Shown here: in pieces, positions 33,583 through 42,506 of the stretch | Position numbering within the stretch: the stretch's first letter is position 1 | Layout: each line of letters opens with the position of its first letter | NCBI GenBank assembly: GCA_046328035.1 | Contig: JAXLXI010000016.1 | Coordinates: 1-64,000 of the forward strand | Length of the DNA: 64,000 bases | DNA from: JBGASG01 sp046328035 | GTDB lineage: Bacteria; Cyanobacteriota; Vampirovibrionia; Obscuribacterales; Obscuribacteraceae | Direction of reading: 5' to 3' | Translations under genes and position numbers: made by a program | Notes under the pieces: generated by a model | What the model saw: only the letters and a program-made list of their open reading frames with translations | Told to the model about the DNA's origin: nothing | Databases searched by the model: none

Positions 33583-34263
33583 ATGAGCGAACCACCATTT
33601 GAAACGCGCATAGCTCAACAAAAGGTGCGCGGGCGCCTATCAAATATATCAACATGGATGACCGTTTTGGTCGTAGCGTCCGTGTTTGTATTTTTCACAG
33701 GAATTAGCCTGGTACACGAGTCCAACGCGACATTGATGACCGGAGTTCTCCTTATGCTTTTCGTGGCGCCGATGCTCCTCGTGCCGCTTGTACCCTTGGG
33801 GATTTCCAAGGCGATGCATCAGCGCCTTCTAGAAACGAGCGGACCGATTTACCGGTTCGCGGACGAAGGACTCGAATGCAAACTCACGGATCCCGCCGGC
33901 AATCTGCTAGTTAGCTGGACTGCCATCTCCAATTATTGCGTTCCGATTTTGTCGATGAAGCAGGAAGGAAGCACTCCACCAGTGAAAGCGAGCGGCAAGA
34001 TTTACGTCAAGGTGGGCAACCTGGACGACATCGTACTGACCGAGTGCAGTGAGAAGAGTCGCAATCACTGGCGATCGATATTTCGGCACAATGCTCGGGG
34101 AATTGGTGGAGAGGTGATGATTGACACTACATTTTTGGACACCAGCACCACCATTCACGACAACCTGGTGAAGCGCCTCACGCCAGAACAGATAGCGAAT
34201 TCCGTGCTCAAGCTCAAGAACTCAACGACCCCCACCCAAGGCATTCTGAACATCGAACCTTGA
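33583..34263 (+). CDS. Two-helix membrane protein (YcxB-like)
   Basis: Two adjacent membrane helices (about 26-45 and 50-75) are followed by a soluble beta domain (YRFADEGLECKLTDPAGNLL, SWTAISNYCVPI) and a helical end. The layout and the F-x-D-x-G-L then W-x-x-I pattern resemble YcxB-like proteins of unknown role. The promoter probably includes TATAAT at 33524-33529. It is 19 bp upstream of a receptor kinase gene on the same strand and may be co-expressed with it. Confidence 0.65.
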   Translation: MSEPPFETRIAQQKVRGRLSNISTWMTVLVVASVFVFFTGISLVHESNATLMTGVLLMLFVAPMLLVPLVPLGISKAMHQRLLETSGPIYRFADEGLECKLTDPAGNLLVSWTAISNYCVPILSMKQEGSTPPVKASGKIYVKVGNLDDIVLTECSEKSRNHWRSIFRHNARGIGGEVMIDTTFLDTSTTIHDNLVKRLTPEQIANSVLKLKNSTTPTQGILNIEP

Positions 34264-34282
34264 GATCACTCGGCATCTTGTC

Positions 34283-36277
34283 ATGTTTCTAGACCCCGGC
34301 ACTATCATCGATGGCAAGTACGAAGTCCGCGGGATGATCGGCTCGGGCGGCATGGGTGTCATCTACGAAGCGCATCAAGCGGCGGTCGACCGGTTGGTTG
34401 CCGTCAAGGTGCTTACCTATGCCACCACGGGAAGTAGCAGCGATTTGCAACGCTTCGAGCGCGAAGCCCTCATACTCAGTCGCCTTTCTCACCCCAATAT
34501 TGTGCAGTTTTTGGGTTATGGGCTCTGGGAAAACTACCCGTACATCGTCATGGAGCGGCTGACCGGCATCAGCCTCCAGAAAGTGCTTGCCCAAAGCGAT
34601 TCGCCTGCGCAGAGCGACCGACCAGAAATTCTCCCCATCGCCATACAGATCTGCGACGCGCTGCACCACGCCCACGAGGAAGGAGTTCTGCATCGCGACA
34701 TCAAGCCATCCAACATCATTCTCACAAAGGAATTAACCGGCAGCACCGAATCAATTGCAAAACTGATTGACTTCGGACTGGCGCGATTGACCGGCATTGA
34801 CGGCAGACAAAAGCTCACGCAGACAGGCATGGCAATCGGAAGCGTTCAGTACATGAGCCCGGAGCAGTGCGCGGGACAAGTTGTGGATGCGCGCACCGAT
34901 ATCTATGCGCTCGGTTGTGTGCTCTACGAGTGTTTCACAGGCGAGCCGCCGTTCACTGCGGACAATGGCGTGGCAATGATGTTCCAACACTTGAATGAGC
35001 CGGTGACTGCCACCCCCAAATGGAATACGCTCACCCCCTCGCAACAACATGTCCTCGCCAAGTGCCTCGCCAAGCGACCGCAACATCGTTATGTGTCGGC
35101 TGCCGAATTGCGAGAGGACCTGCTAGCCCTCTCCGCCGACGAAACGCCGCGCAGCGCACCCGCCCAAATCGAACCCGCGCCTCAAGCGGCAGGCAAAAGG
35201 AGTTTCTCCAGAACCGCGGTTCTCGCAGCACTGTTAGTGGTGGCAGCTACCGTCTGTATCATTCTTGCAATAAACAACGCCGGCATAGCGCCGAAGGACG
35301 ACACGCTATCCGGTGTGCAGGCGGACGAACTCTTGCAGCAGGCAAGAAACTACTACAGCATCGGCGACGACGAACACGCCATTGAAGCGCTGACCCGAAT
35401 TAACGAATTCGTTGCCGCTCATCCCACCGAAGTTAGTGCCCATGCGGCTTTAGATGCGAAACGCCAGCTTGGAAGTATCTACCTGTATCATCAACGCAAC
35501 GCCGAAAAGGCGCTGCCGTTGTTCCTGGAGGCGAGGGCGCTATCAAAACAATTCGGCGCCGTTGCCGAGGCTGAGAACCTGAGACTTGCTTCCGATGCAT
35601 TGCGCTACATGGGTAAAAAAGACCAGGCATTGGATCTCGCGCTTCAAGCCAACACGCTCGTCCAGGACAATCTGAAAAACACGCCCAGAACCGATTTGTC
35701 CAAGGCTGAATTGTTTTGCGCCGAAGGCTGGCGTCAGGTCGGGGCATGTTATCAGGATCTGTGCAAACTTCGAGAAGCCGAACTGCCCAGACGCAATGCA
35801 TGGAAAAGCGCGCAAATCTCCGGCAACAAGTACCAGATGTTGTGGGCGACGCGTGAGCTGTCGTACAACCTCGCCGACTTCGGCAACTTCAAAAAAGCAG
35901 ACGCGGTATTGGATACGGTGCTACGTCCAGACTTCGACAAAACTTCTCTGCGGGCGGAACAGCTCCTCGAACTATCGCAGTGCTACTCGCACCGGGGAAA
36001 CTTGCGCCGCGAACTTGGTGATCCACAAGGTTCGCTGCGCGACTTCGATAAGGCTGTAGAGTATGCGCGCAAAGTTTCCTCGCCTGCCGCAGCGGAGTCG
36101 CTCAAGGGGCTTCTGCTCTACCAGGCGCTCAATTTCTATTTCTTGAAGAAACGAGATGCCGGTGACAAAGCGCTAACCGAGGCAGATAAAATCAGTCACT
36201 CGAACGAACAGCTGGAGGCTCTTCGCAAACGAGTCGTTGAGGCGCGCGCAAGCGCTGGAATCAGGATCGTCCCATGA
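34283..36277 (+). CDS. Receptor-type Ser/Thr kinase with membrane helix and TPR domain
   Basis: A 664-aa protein. The kinase domain (about 10-275) has IGSGGMGVIYEAH, Lys42 in VAVKVL, HRDIKPSN (Asp139) and DFG (Asp163), so it should be active. A membrane helix follows (about 310-333, TAVLAALLVVAATVCIILAI). The rest (about 340-664) is TPR-like (DELLQQARNYYSIGDDEHAI, ALPLFLEARALSKQFGAVAE, RDFDKAVEYARKVSS). The kinase faces the cytosol and the TPR arm the outside. The kinase domain is very close to that of the gene at 38839, indicating duplication; the TPR parts diverge more. Confidence 0.93.
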   Translation: MFLDPGTIIDGKYEVRGMIGSGGMGVIYEAHQAAVDRLVAVKVLTYATTGSSSDLQRFEREALILSRLSHPNIVQFLGYGLWENYPYIVMERLTGISLQKVLAQSDSPAQSDRPEILPIAIQICDALHHAHEEGVLHRDIKPSNIILTKELTGSTESIAKLIDFGLARLTGIDGRQKLTQTGMAIGSVQYMSPEQCAGQVVDARTDIYALGCVLYECFTGEPPFTADNGVAMMFQHLNEPVTATPKWNTLTPSQQHVLAKCLAKRPQHRYVSAAELREDLLALSADETPRSAPAQIEPAPQAAGKRSFSRTAVLAALLVVAATVCIILAINNAGIAPKDDTLSGVQADELLQQARNYYSIGDDEHAIEALTRINEFVAAHPTEVSAHAALDAKRQLGSIYLYHQRNAEKALPLFLEARALSKQFGAVAEAENLRLASDALRYMGKKDQALDLALQANTLVQDNLKNTPRTDLSKAELFCAEGWRQVGACYQDLCKLREAELPRRNAWKSAQISGNKYQMLWATRELSYNLADFGNFKKADAVLDTVLRPDFDKTSLRAEQLLELSQCYSHRGNLRRELGDPQGSLRDFDKAVEYARKVSSPAAAESLKGLLLYQALNFYFLKKRDAGDKALTEADKISHSNEQLEALRKRVVEARASAGIRIVP

Positions 36278-36351
36278 CGGATTTGTGATTGGGTGAAGTT
36301 CTCGCGCGCTTTCTTGATCGTCGCAAACTCCGAACTTCAACAGCCATCGCA

Positions 36352-37020
36352 CTACGAGACTTCGTTCGGCTTCGCCATCGCTTGCAAAGCCGTAGGATTC
36401 GGAGTCGGTGCGGCAATGCGATGCAGGGTGTTGCGGTCTGTGTGCTGAAACGGTTCCGATTGCCCGCGCACAAATAACACCGTATCCTGGCTGTACGACC
36501 AGGTTTGATCGTCGTGAATCTCCACGGTGATCGTGTAGCTGTCCGTGCGGAATGCGTCTTCCAAAAACGGATTCGAAACGATGCCATTGGTCAGCGAGCC
36601 GCGCTTTGAATCAAGCGTGAACGTCTTCGCATCGGGCGCGGCTTGTCCGACCGCCATGGCGATTTGCCCGCGAGGAATGGCGAGCGTCTGGATCAAGATG
36701 CCGGTCGCCGGCTCCCACAACCAGTAACCGACCTGATCGTGAAACGTCTCCACTTCATCGGGCTTGACGATGCGCGTGTGATACCGCAGCCCGTAATATA
36801 ACTGCGGTCCGTTAGTCTGCCCGTCGATCGGTTGCAGTTCGATGCGCTCGATGTAGCGGTTTTCTTCCTTGCCTTCGGCAACGGGATGCACATCCAGCCC
36901 TTCAGAGCTGATCCAGATGCCCGCCATGCCGGCGAGCGGTCCCAGATTTTTCAGCGTATCGGGATCGACATCAGGTTCAGTGAAGATATCAGCAGGGTAG
37001 GGTTTCATATTGTCCTTCAT
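36352..37020 (-). CDS. Nitrobindin / THAP4-like heme-binding beta-barrel protein
   Basis: The protein fits the FABP-like nitrobindin family: LGPLAGMAGIWISSEGLDVH near the start, RIELQPIDGQTNGPQLYYGL, then FHDQVGYWLWEPATGILIQT and PRGQIAMAVGQ. The final quarter has the HRIAAP segment. Members bind heme in a ten-stranded barrel and react with nitric oxide or peroxynitrite. It is 222 aa, within the usual range. The start is the ATG at 37020 or 37008. It is divergent from the HigBA-like fusion gene. Confidence 0.8.
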   Translation of the reverse strand: MKDNMKPYPADIFTEPDVDPDTLKNLGPLAGMAGIWISSEGLDVHPVAEGKEENRYIERIELQPIDGQTNGPQLYYGLRYHTRIVKPDEVETFHDQVGYWLWEPATGILIQTLAIPRGQIAMAVGQAAPDAKTFTLDSKRGSLTNGIVSNPFLEDAFRTDSYTITVEIHDDQTWSYSQDTVLFVRGQSEPFQHTDRNTLHRIAAPTPNPTALQAMAKPNEVS

Positions 37021-37098
37021 GCCACCATATTTGGCGCCAGTGCTGGAGACGATTTCGGAGCCAGCGTTTTAGACGTTGCCGGAGGTGTACAATATGCC

Positions 37099-37839
37099 AT
37101 GTTGGCGACGAAAACAAACAGAATCATTGCGATGAAACTTACCGGCGCGTTGCGCATCAACAACTTCATCAAAGCCCATCCCGCCTCGCGCACGGCGTTG
37201 AATCTGTGGACCAAAGTGGTGCGGGAGGTCGACTGGCAGAGCCACGACCATATCACCAACACATTCAGAAACGTGGAATCGCTCGACGGCGCCTGGCTGT
37301 TTCCTCTTGAAGCGGGTCAATATCGCATAGCCGCCGCTGTCTGGTTTCCTACAGAAGACCGCATGGGTAAATGGGTGCGTGTGTTGCAGGTGATGGACGG
37401 CGCCGAAACTTTTGACTGCAAGGGATGGAAAGCGGACGACGCGCAATTTAAACGCCTGGGCAAGGCGCCGCCTACACCACTTGCGCGCGGCGACCGGTTA
37501 GCTGCCGGCGATCCTTTTTTAGATGCGCACTATGCGCGGGTCGCCAGCGACAGCAATCTGCAATACACGACCTACTCTCAAAGCTTGACTGCCGAACAGG
37601 TCGAAGATATGGAATATCCATTTCCGACCGACAAAACCACCCCTGGAGAGAGGCTGCAATTTTTGCTGCGCGAGAATGACCTGGTGGCGGCGGATATCGC
37701 GGCGCTGCTTGAGGTTTCTGCAGAAGATGTAAACGCGATTATGCAAGACAACCGCGCCCCCACCGAGCACGAAGTCAAAACCCTGGGAGCCCGATTCAGC
37801 GTGCATCCGACCTTCTTTGGATCGATGAATACATACTAA
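37099..37839 (+). CDS. Single-chain HigB-like toxin / HigA-like antitoxin fusion
   Basis: The N-terminal half (about 1-105) resembles HigB toxins: INNFIKAHPASRTALNLWTK, VVREVDWQSHDHITNTFRNV, a Tyr-Arg beta strand (QYRIAAAVW) and a final VLQVMDG strand. The C-terminal half, after a linker of about 60 residues, is an XRE HTH of the HigA type: LRENDLVAADIAALLEVSAE, VNAIMQDNRAPTEHEVKTLG, then RFSVHPTFF. In known systems these are two separate genes; here one open frame encodes both. The start at 37099 is preceded by GGAGGT (12 bases); the frame is open further upstream but overlaps the neighbour. Whether the toxin part is active is unknown. Confidence 0.7.
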   Translation: MLATKTNRIIAMKLTGALRINNFIKAHPASRTALNLWTKVVREVDWQSHDHITNTFRNVESLDGAWLFPLEAGQYRIAAAVWFPTEDRMGKWVRVLQVMDGAETFDCKGWKADDAQFKRLGKAPPTPLARGDRLAAGDPFLDAHYARVASDSNLQYTTYSQSLTAEQVEDMEYPFPTDKTTPGERLQFLLRENDLVAADIAALLEVSAEDVNAIMQDNRAPTEHEVKTLGARFSVHPTFFGSMNTY

Positions 37840-37849
37840 GAGCCGCGCC

Positions 37850-38266
37850 TCAGCCGCCGGTCTTCCAGTTGTACAGGAGCGGCTTGCCGTCGGTAATCGC
37901 GTACTTGAATATCTCGACAATCGGGCGCGTCTTGAATGTGGACTTCTGCGTGCTGGTCACGAAGTGCCCGTTGCTGTCTGTTTCTTCAAGAAACTCTGAC
38001 TGCGTCCCGCCCGCGTAGTCACCACTGATCTGGTGAACCTTCGTCAGCAGTTCGACAAAGTCTGCTTCCGGACAGCCTTGTTTGAAGCGCGTTTCGCTTT
38101 CCGAATAAATCTCAGCGTAGGCATTCTTGTTGAACTGATCATGAAACTTCGCGATGGCTGCCTTCACGCCATATGCGTCCTTGTTTGCATTGTCCGTTGT
38201 GCATGACTGCGTGGTCAGCGCCGCACCGACACTCAAACTCAGCAGCATCATCCGCAATATTTTCAT
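37850..38266 (-). CDS. Small lipoprotein
   Basis: A 138-aa protein with a signal peptide ending in a lipobox-like TTQSC (about 19-23), so it is membrane anchored. The mature part starts with a helical region (DAYGVKAAIAKFHDQFNKNA, YAEIYSESE) followed by beta strands. The pattern resembles small NTF2-like/DUF4019-type lipoproteins but assignment is weak. It converges with the fusion gene, ten bases apart. Confidence 0.7.
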   Translation of the reverse strand: MKILRMMLLSLSVGAALTTQSCTTDNANKDAYGVKAAIAKFHDQFNKNAYAEIYSESETRFKQGCPEADFVELLTKVHQISGDYAGGTQSEFLEETDSNGHFVTSTQKSTFKTRPIVEIFKYAITDGKPLLYNWKTGG

Positions 38267-38352
38267 CGGGTCTCCAAAGTCAGTTTCTGTCCATTCTACT
38301 ATTCATAGCTGGTATGATTCACGGTCCACGTGACCACCGAAAGGATAAACGT

Positions 38353-38802
38353 ATGCCAGAAGGAAACACCGTCCGCCTCCACCGCGTCTTCAAGGCACCA
38401 GCTGAGCGCATTTACAAAGCGTTCATCGATCCCGATGCAATGGCGAAATGGCTGCCGCCGTATGGTTTTACCGGCAAGGTGCACTCCATGGATGCAAAAG
38501 TTGGTGGCAGTTACAAAATGTCGTTTACCAACTTCAGCACCGGCAATGGACACACGTTTGGCGGCACGTTCCTGGAACTGGTTCCCAACGAGCGAATTCG
38601 CCATACCGATAAATTCGAGAGTCCGGAGTTGCCGGGTGAAATGACGACGACGATTGTCTTGAAGACAGTGTCGTGCGGCACTGAAGTATCCATAGAACAG
38701 GCCGGCGTTCCTGAGATGATCCCGGTGGAAGGGTGTTATCTGGGCTGGCAAGAGTCGTTAATGCAACTGGCAGTGCTTGTGGACCCCGAAATTCCGGACT
38801 AG
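38353..38802 (+). CDS. SRPBCC / AHSA1-domain protein
   Basis: A 149-aa protein of the AHSA1/CalC-like group of the START superfamily: VRLHRVFKAPAERIYKAFID, MAKWLPPYGFTGKVHSMDAK, GGSYKMSFTNFSTG, and VEGCYLGWQESLMQLAVLVD. Such proteins bind hydrophobic ligands. The start at 38353 is preceded by AAAGGA, and earlier in-frame codons overlap the opposite gene. The kinase gene begins 36 bp downstream. Confidence 0.85.
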   Translation: MPEGNTVRLHRVFKAPAERIYKAFIDPDAMAKWLPPYGFTGKVHSMDAKVGGSYKMSFTNFSTGNGHTFGGTFLELVPNERIRHTDKFESPELPGEMTTTIVLKTVSCGTEVSIEQAGVPEMIPVEGCYLGWQESLMQLAVLVDPEIPD

Positions 38803-38838
38803 CGGAGCCGGGACCCGGCTCGCGGGTACAACCAAGTT

Positions 38839-40908
38839 GTGCAATTCGCCACCATCGACGACAAATACGAAATCCGCGGGACCATCGGCTCCGGCGGCAT
38901 GGGTGTCGTCTACGAGGCGTACCAGAGTGGCATCGACCGCATCGTAGCCCTCAAAGTGCTGACCTATGCTCCGGCGGATGATCCGGCGGACTGGATGAGA
39001 TTCGAGCGTGAAGCGATTGCGCTCAGTCGGCTGTCGCATCCCAATATTGTGCAATTCCATGCATACGGCATCTGGAGCGGCGTTCCTTATATTGCGATGG
39101 AGCGGCTGCACGGGGATAGCTTGCGAGAGAAGCTGGCTGAGCCGGAGAATCGACACGGTCTTGACCCACGCCTGGCGTTGCAGATTGCTCGCAGTATCTG
39201 CAGTGCGCTCCAGCATGCGCACGAGCAAGGCATCTGCCACCGCGACATCAAGCCTTCCAATGTGATCTTGATCAAAGGCGCCGCTGATGGTCAGGTCAAA
39301 CTAATCGATTTCGGCTTGGCAAAACTGACTGGCGTGGACGGGCAGCAAAAGCTGACTCAGACAGGAAACGCCCTGGGCAGCGTCATGTACATGAGCCCCG
39401 AGCAATGTGTGGGGAAGCCCGTCGATGGACGCACCGATATCTACGGACTGGGCTGTCTTTTGTATCACTGCCTCACAGGCGAGGCACCCTTTGTGGCAGA
39501 GAATGGCGTCGCGATGATGTTTCAGCATCTGAACGAGCCCATCTCGAGCGCGGCAGATTGGCACCGTCTGGCGCCCTCGGTGCAGGCAGTGCTCCAGAAA
39601 TGCCTGGCCAAAAAAGCAACGGAGCGCTACGTAAATGCTGCCGAATTGGATGGCGATCTCAAAAAGCTTCTCGAAAGTGAGGAACAACTTGTCACCACAT
39701 TCGATGGCACTCGCGCAGCGTCTGTCAGCCGTAACGGCGCTCGGCGTAAGTCGCCTTTGCTGTTTGTGGCTGGTCTGGCGATAGCTGGTCTGATCATCGG
39801 GCTGGTCAACCTGATGCAATCCGGTAAGCAACCCGATCAGACGACTGAATTGACCGCTCAATCTGTCGATGACACACTGGAAGAGAGGGTCAAGCGGCTC
39901 ACCAACGCTTCGCTTGCGCATCGGGTGGGGTTCGCAGCCGATACAAATGGCGACTACAAAACATCCGTTGCAATGCTGTCCAAAGCAAACGAGCTTCTGG
40001 ACGCTGCACCAAAGAAGTATGATGCCAGCACCGCGTTCGAGATCAAAGTCGACTATGCTCGCGCCTTGAGGCGCAAGCGAGATTACGAGAGTGCTCAGAA
40101 GATTTTGACACAAGCGATCAGCTACGCGCAGAAGCTGCCAATCGAACAACAATCTCATGTTTTCCTCGATCTGTCGGCAACTGCTCGCGATCTCGGAGAT
40201 CGAAAGGCCGCCATCGAATATTCAAACAAAAACCTGGCTTTACTTGACCAGCTTTTGCGCGAAAGCGCACAACATCCGGCCAAACCGCTCTATACGAAAT
40301 ACTGTGAGGCATTAGCTGAAGCGGCATTTGCCTACGAGTTAAACGGACATCCGAGCGAAGCGGAGCCCCTGAGAAGAAAAGCTGTTATGTATGCGAGACA
40401 GCAAGACAGAACAGTTTTATTGCTCAGCACATTGTGCTCTCTTGCCACGACTCTAAATTATGAGCACAAGCCGAAGGAAGCGATGGCTGTCATGGAGGAA
40501 TGGCTAGCGACAAAAGACATCAATGGAACTGATACGCCCGATGAAATAAAGGCGGAGCGTGCAGCTGGACTGCAATATCTTGCGCAGTTGAAGCGGCAGA
40601 TGGGCGATCGCAAAAGTGCATACAACGCGCTGCAAGAAGCACGGGCGCTCGCCCAGACTCTTCCGGAAATGAGCCGGAATCAATCGTTTTCCGACATATA
40701 CAAATCAATGGCGTTTTACTATTATGCCGCCGATCAAATCGCAGAGGGTGACCGCGCGCGAGCAGAATCAGTCAAATACTTCAAGTTGTGCAACTCGTCG
40801 TGGCTGGAGGATACGCAAGTGCAATTCGACTTCGCCCGAAACGCAGCGTTGAAACGGATTAAACCCTCTGTTCCTGCCACCGCCCGCGACGCCAGTAATA
40901 AATCATAA
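38839..40908 (+). CDS. Receptor-type Ser/Thr kinase with membrane helix and TPR domain
   Basis: A 689-aa paralogue of the 34283 kinase. The kinase domain has IGSGGMGVVYEAY, Lys39 in IVALKVL, HRDIKPSN (Asp136) and DFG (Asp157). A membrane helix lies near residues 305-325 (LLFVAGLAIAGLIIGLVNLM). The extracytoplasmic part consists of TPR-like repeats (LRRKRDYESAQKILTQAISY, EALAEAAFAYELNGHPSEAE). A GTG start (38839) is used; the ribosome site is weak. The 3' end overlaps the opposing MATE gene by 50 bp. Confidence 0.92.
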   Translation: MQFATIDDKYEIRGTIGSGGMGVVYEAYQSGIDRIVALKVLTYAPADDPADWMRFEREAIALSRLSHPNIVQFHAYGIWSGVPYIAMERLHGDSLREKLAEPENRHGLDPRLALQIARSICSALQHAHEQGICHRDIKPSNVILIKGAADGQVKLIDFGLAKLTGVDGQQKLTQTGNALGSVMYMSPEQCVGKPVDGRTDIYGLGCLLYHCLTGEAPFVAENGVAMMFQHLNEPISSAADWHRLAPSVQAVLQKCLAKKATERYVNAAELDGDLKKLLESEEQLVTTFDGTRAASVSRNGARRKSPLLFVAGLAIAGLIIGLVNLMQSGKQPDQTTELTAQSVDDTLEERVKRLTNASLAHRVGFAADTNGDYKTSVAMLSKANELLDAAPKKYDASTAFEIKVDYARALRRKRDYESAQKILTQAISYAQKLPIEQQSHVFLDLSATARDLGDRKAAIEYSNKNLALLDQLLRESAQHPAKPLYTKYCEALAEAAFAYELNGHPSEAEPLRRKAVMYARQQDRTVLLLSTLCSLATTLNYEHKPKEAMAVMEEWLATKDINGTDTPDEIKAERAAGLQYLAQLKRQMGDRKSAYNALQEARALAQTLPEMSRNQSFSDIYKSMAFYYYAADQIAEGDRARAESVKYFKLCNSSWLEDTQVQFDFARNAALKRIKPSVPATARDASNKS

Positions 40909-42322
40909 TCAGTCCCGCCACCACCGTGCTGGCGGCCATGCTTGCCCAGACAAACCGCGTGTCTCCGTGGAACACCGTCGCCGCAAAGAAAGCCAGCGCT
41001 ACTCGCAGCACGGCGAACGCAAACATCGTGGCAAACATCGGCACACGTGTGTAGCCGGCACCCTGCATCGCGCCCGAGAGAATGCGCCAGCAGGCGAAGA
41101 AGGGCTCCGTCCAGCAGACGATGCGGAGGTATTCCGTGCAGGATTCGGCAATGGCGTCCGTCGCACAGAGCGATGCCGCTATATGTGGTGCGGACAGCCA
41201 CATTACCAGCGCCACGACCAGATTGACTCCCGCGCCGATACCCATGACCTGCCATCCCGCCGACACGGCTCGTCCGGGCTGGCGCGCCCCCAGGTTCTGC
41301 CCAACGATTGCTGCCGCCGCCAGGTTCAGCCCGTACATGGGCATCAGGGTCAAAGTTTCTTCCAGGCGCCAACCGGCCGCCCATGCAGCTTGTCCGATCA
41401 GTGGCGCGTGCATTTTGGACAGAACCAGAAATACGCCCAGCGATCCGCCAATCAACGAGAGATCCTGAAGGCACGATGGGATGCCGACGGTAAGAAACCG
41501 CTTCGTCCAGACCAGCGACAGCCCATCACGGATTGCCGCCGACAGGTCACAGACGGCACCAAGGCTGGAGCGTTTCAACCTGGCGAAGTTCAGCGCGATA
41601 CCGATGAAACTGCACAGTGTCCACGAGATGCCGATACCGGCAACGCCAAGTCTTATCCCCGTCGGACCGATGCAGAGAATGAATTCGCAAAGCATGATCG
41701 CTCCGAAGACAAGCATCATCGTCGCCATAGGCGTGAACGCATCGCCAATGGCACGAAATATGGAATTGGAAATCCAGAGCACCGTATATGGCACCATTGC
41801 CATCAGGCACATATTCAGGTAGGTGCAGCCTTGATCGGCCACAGCGGGCGGCGCGCCCAGTGCTTGCAAGATACTTCGGCAGGTGAGCAATCCCACCATT
41901 GTCGCGATGCCGCTCAGAATCACGGCACAAAGCAATGATTGCCGACCGGCTCGGGCCGCCATTTCCATGTCGCCGGCGCCGCAATATCTGCTGATGATCG
42001 CGGTGGTGCCGGCAGACAGCGCCAGCGTCATGAAAAGAAACCACAGCTGCCCGCCGATTCCCATCGCCGCTTGCGCGTCTGCGCCTAGCCTGCCGCCGAT
42101 CCAACCTTCGAATAGATTCATGGCTGCCAGTGCGAGCATGTTGAGTGTGAGTGGCCACGACATGTGCCAGATGGCTGACCATGTGGAGCCGCGCGTCAGT
42201 ACGGCGGCTGTGCCGTGGGCTGCGGGTGCGGCGGGTGTGCCGTGGGCGTCCGGTGTGCCGCGGGTGGCGCGACTTGGTTTGGTTGTGGCGCGACTTGGTT
42301 TAGTCTCGAGGACTGCATCCAT
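40859..42322 (-). CDS. MATE family efflux transporter
   Basis: A 487-aa polytopic protein with about 12 membrane helices and MATE features: PLTLNMLALAAMNLFEGWIG, then IGGQLWFLFMTLALSAGTTA, RYCGAGD and GQNLGARQPGRA. It would export cationic drugs or metabolites using a sodium or proton gradient. The start at 42322 has GGAGGAAG upstream. A 35-residue extension before the first helix is low-complexity (two KPSRAT copies, then Gly/Ala/His/Pro), encoded by short direct repeats at about 42233-42305. An AraC-type regulator is divergent, a common arrangement for efflux control. Confidence 0.9.
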   Translation of the reverse strand: MDAVLETKPSRATTKPSRATRGTPDAHGTPAAPAAHGTAAVLTRGSTWSAIWHMSWPLTLNMLALAAMNLFEGWIGGRLGADAQAAMGIGGQLWFLFMTLALSAGTTAIISRYCGAGDMEMAARAGRQSLLCAVILSGIATMVGLLTCRSILQALGAPPAVADQGCTYLNMCLMAMVPYTVLWISNSIFRAIGDAFTPMATMMLVFGAIMLCEFILCIGPTGIRLGVAGIGISWTLCSFIGIALNFARLKRSSLGAVCDLSAAIRDGLSLVWTKRFLTVGIPSCLQDLSLIGGSLGVFLVLSKMHAPLIGQAAWAAGWRLEETLTLMPMYGLNLAAAAIVGQNLGARQPGRAVSAGWQVMGIGAGVNLVVALVMWLSAPHIAASLCATDAIAESCTEYLRIVCWTEPFFACWRILSGAMQGAGYTRVPMFATMFAFAVLRVALAFFAATVFHGDTRFVWASMAASTVVAGLIMIYYWRRGRWQEQRV

Positions 42323-42506
42323 GAAGTTTCTTCCTCCAACAGCGTGGCTGCGCCGCCCACAGCATCGATTTGCTTGATTTGGCAGCGCGCGCCTTGACTT
42401 GTCATCCAGAATGGTACAATTAGCCGGTTGGACGATCAATGCCGAAAAGTCCACATTTTTTGTCCAATCGTCCCGATTTCCCTAAATTCCTCAGAGGATT
42501 GCGAAT

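Noticed and set aside
39301..40158. Long open frame on the minus strand within the TPR kinase gene
   Set aside because: It mirrors the kinase codons, has no ribosome site and no recognisable domain.
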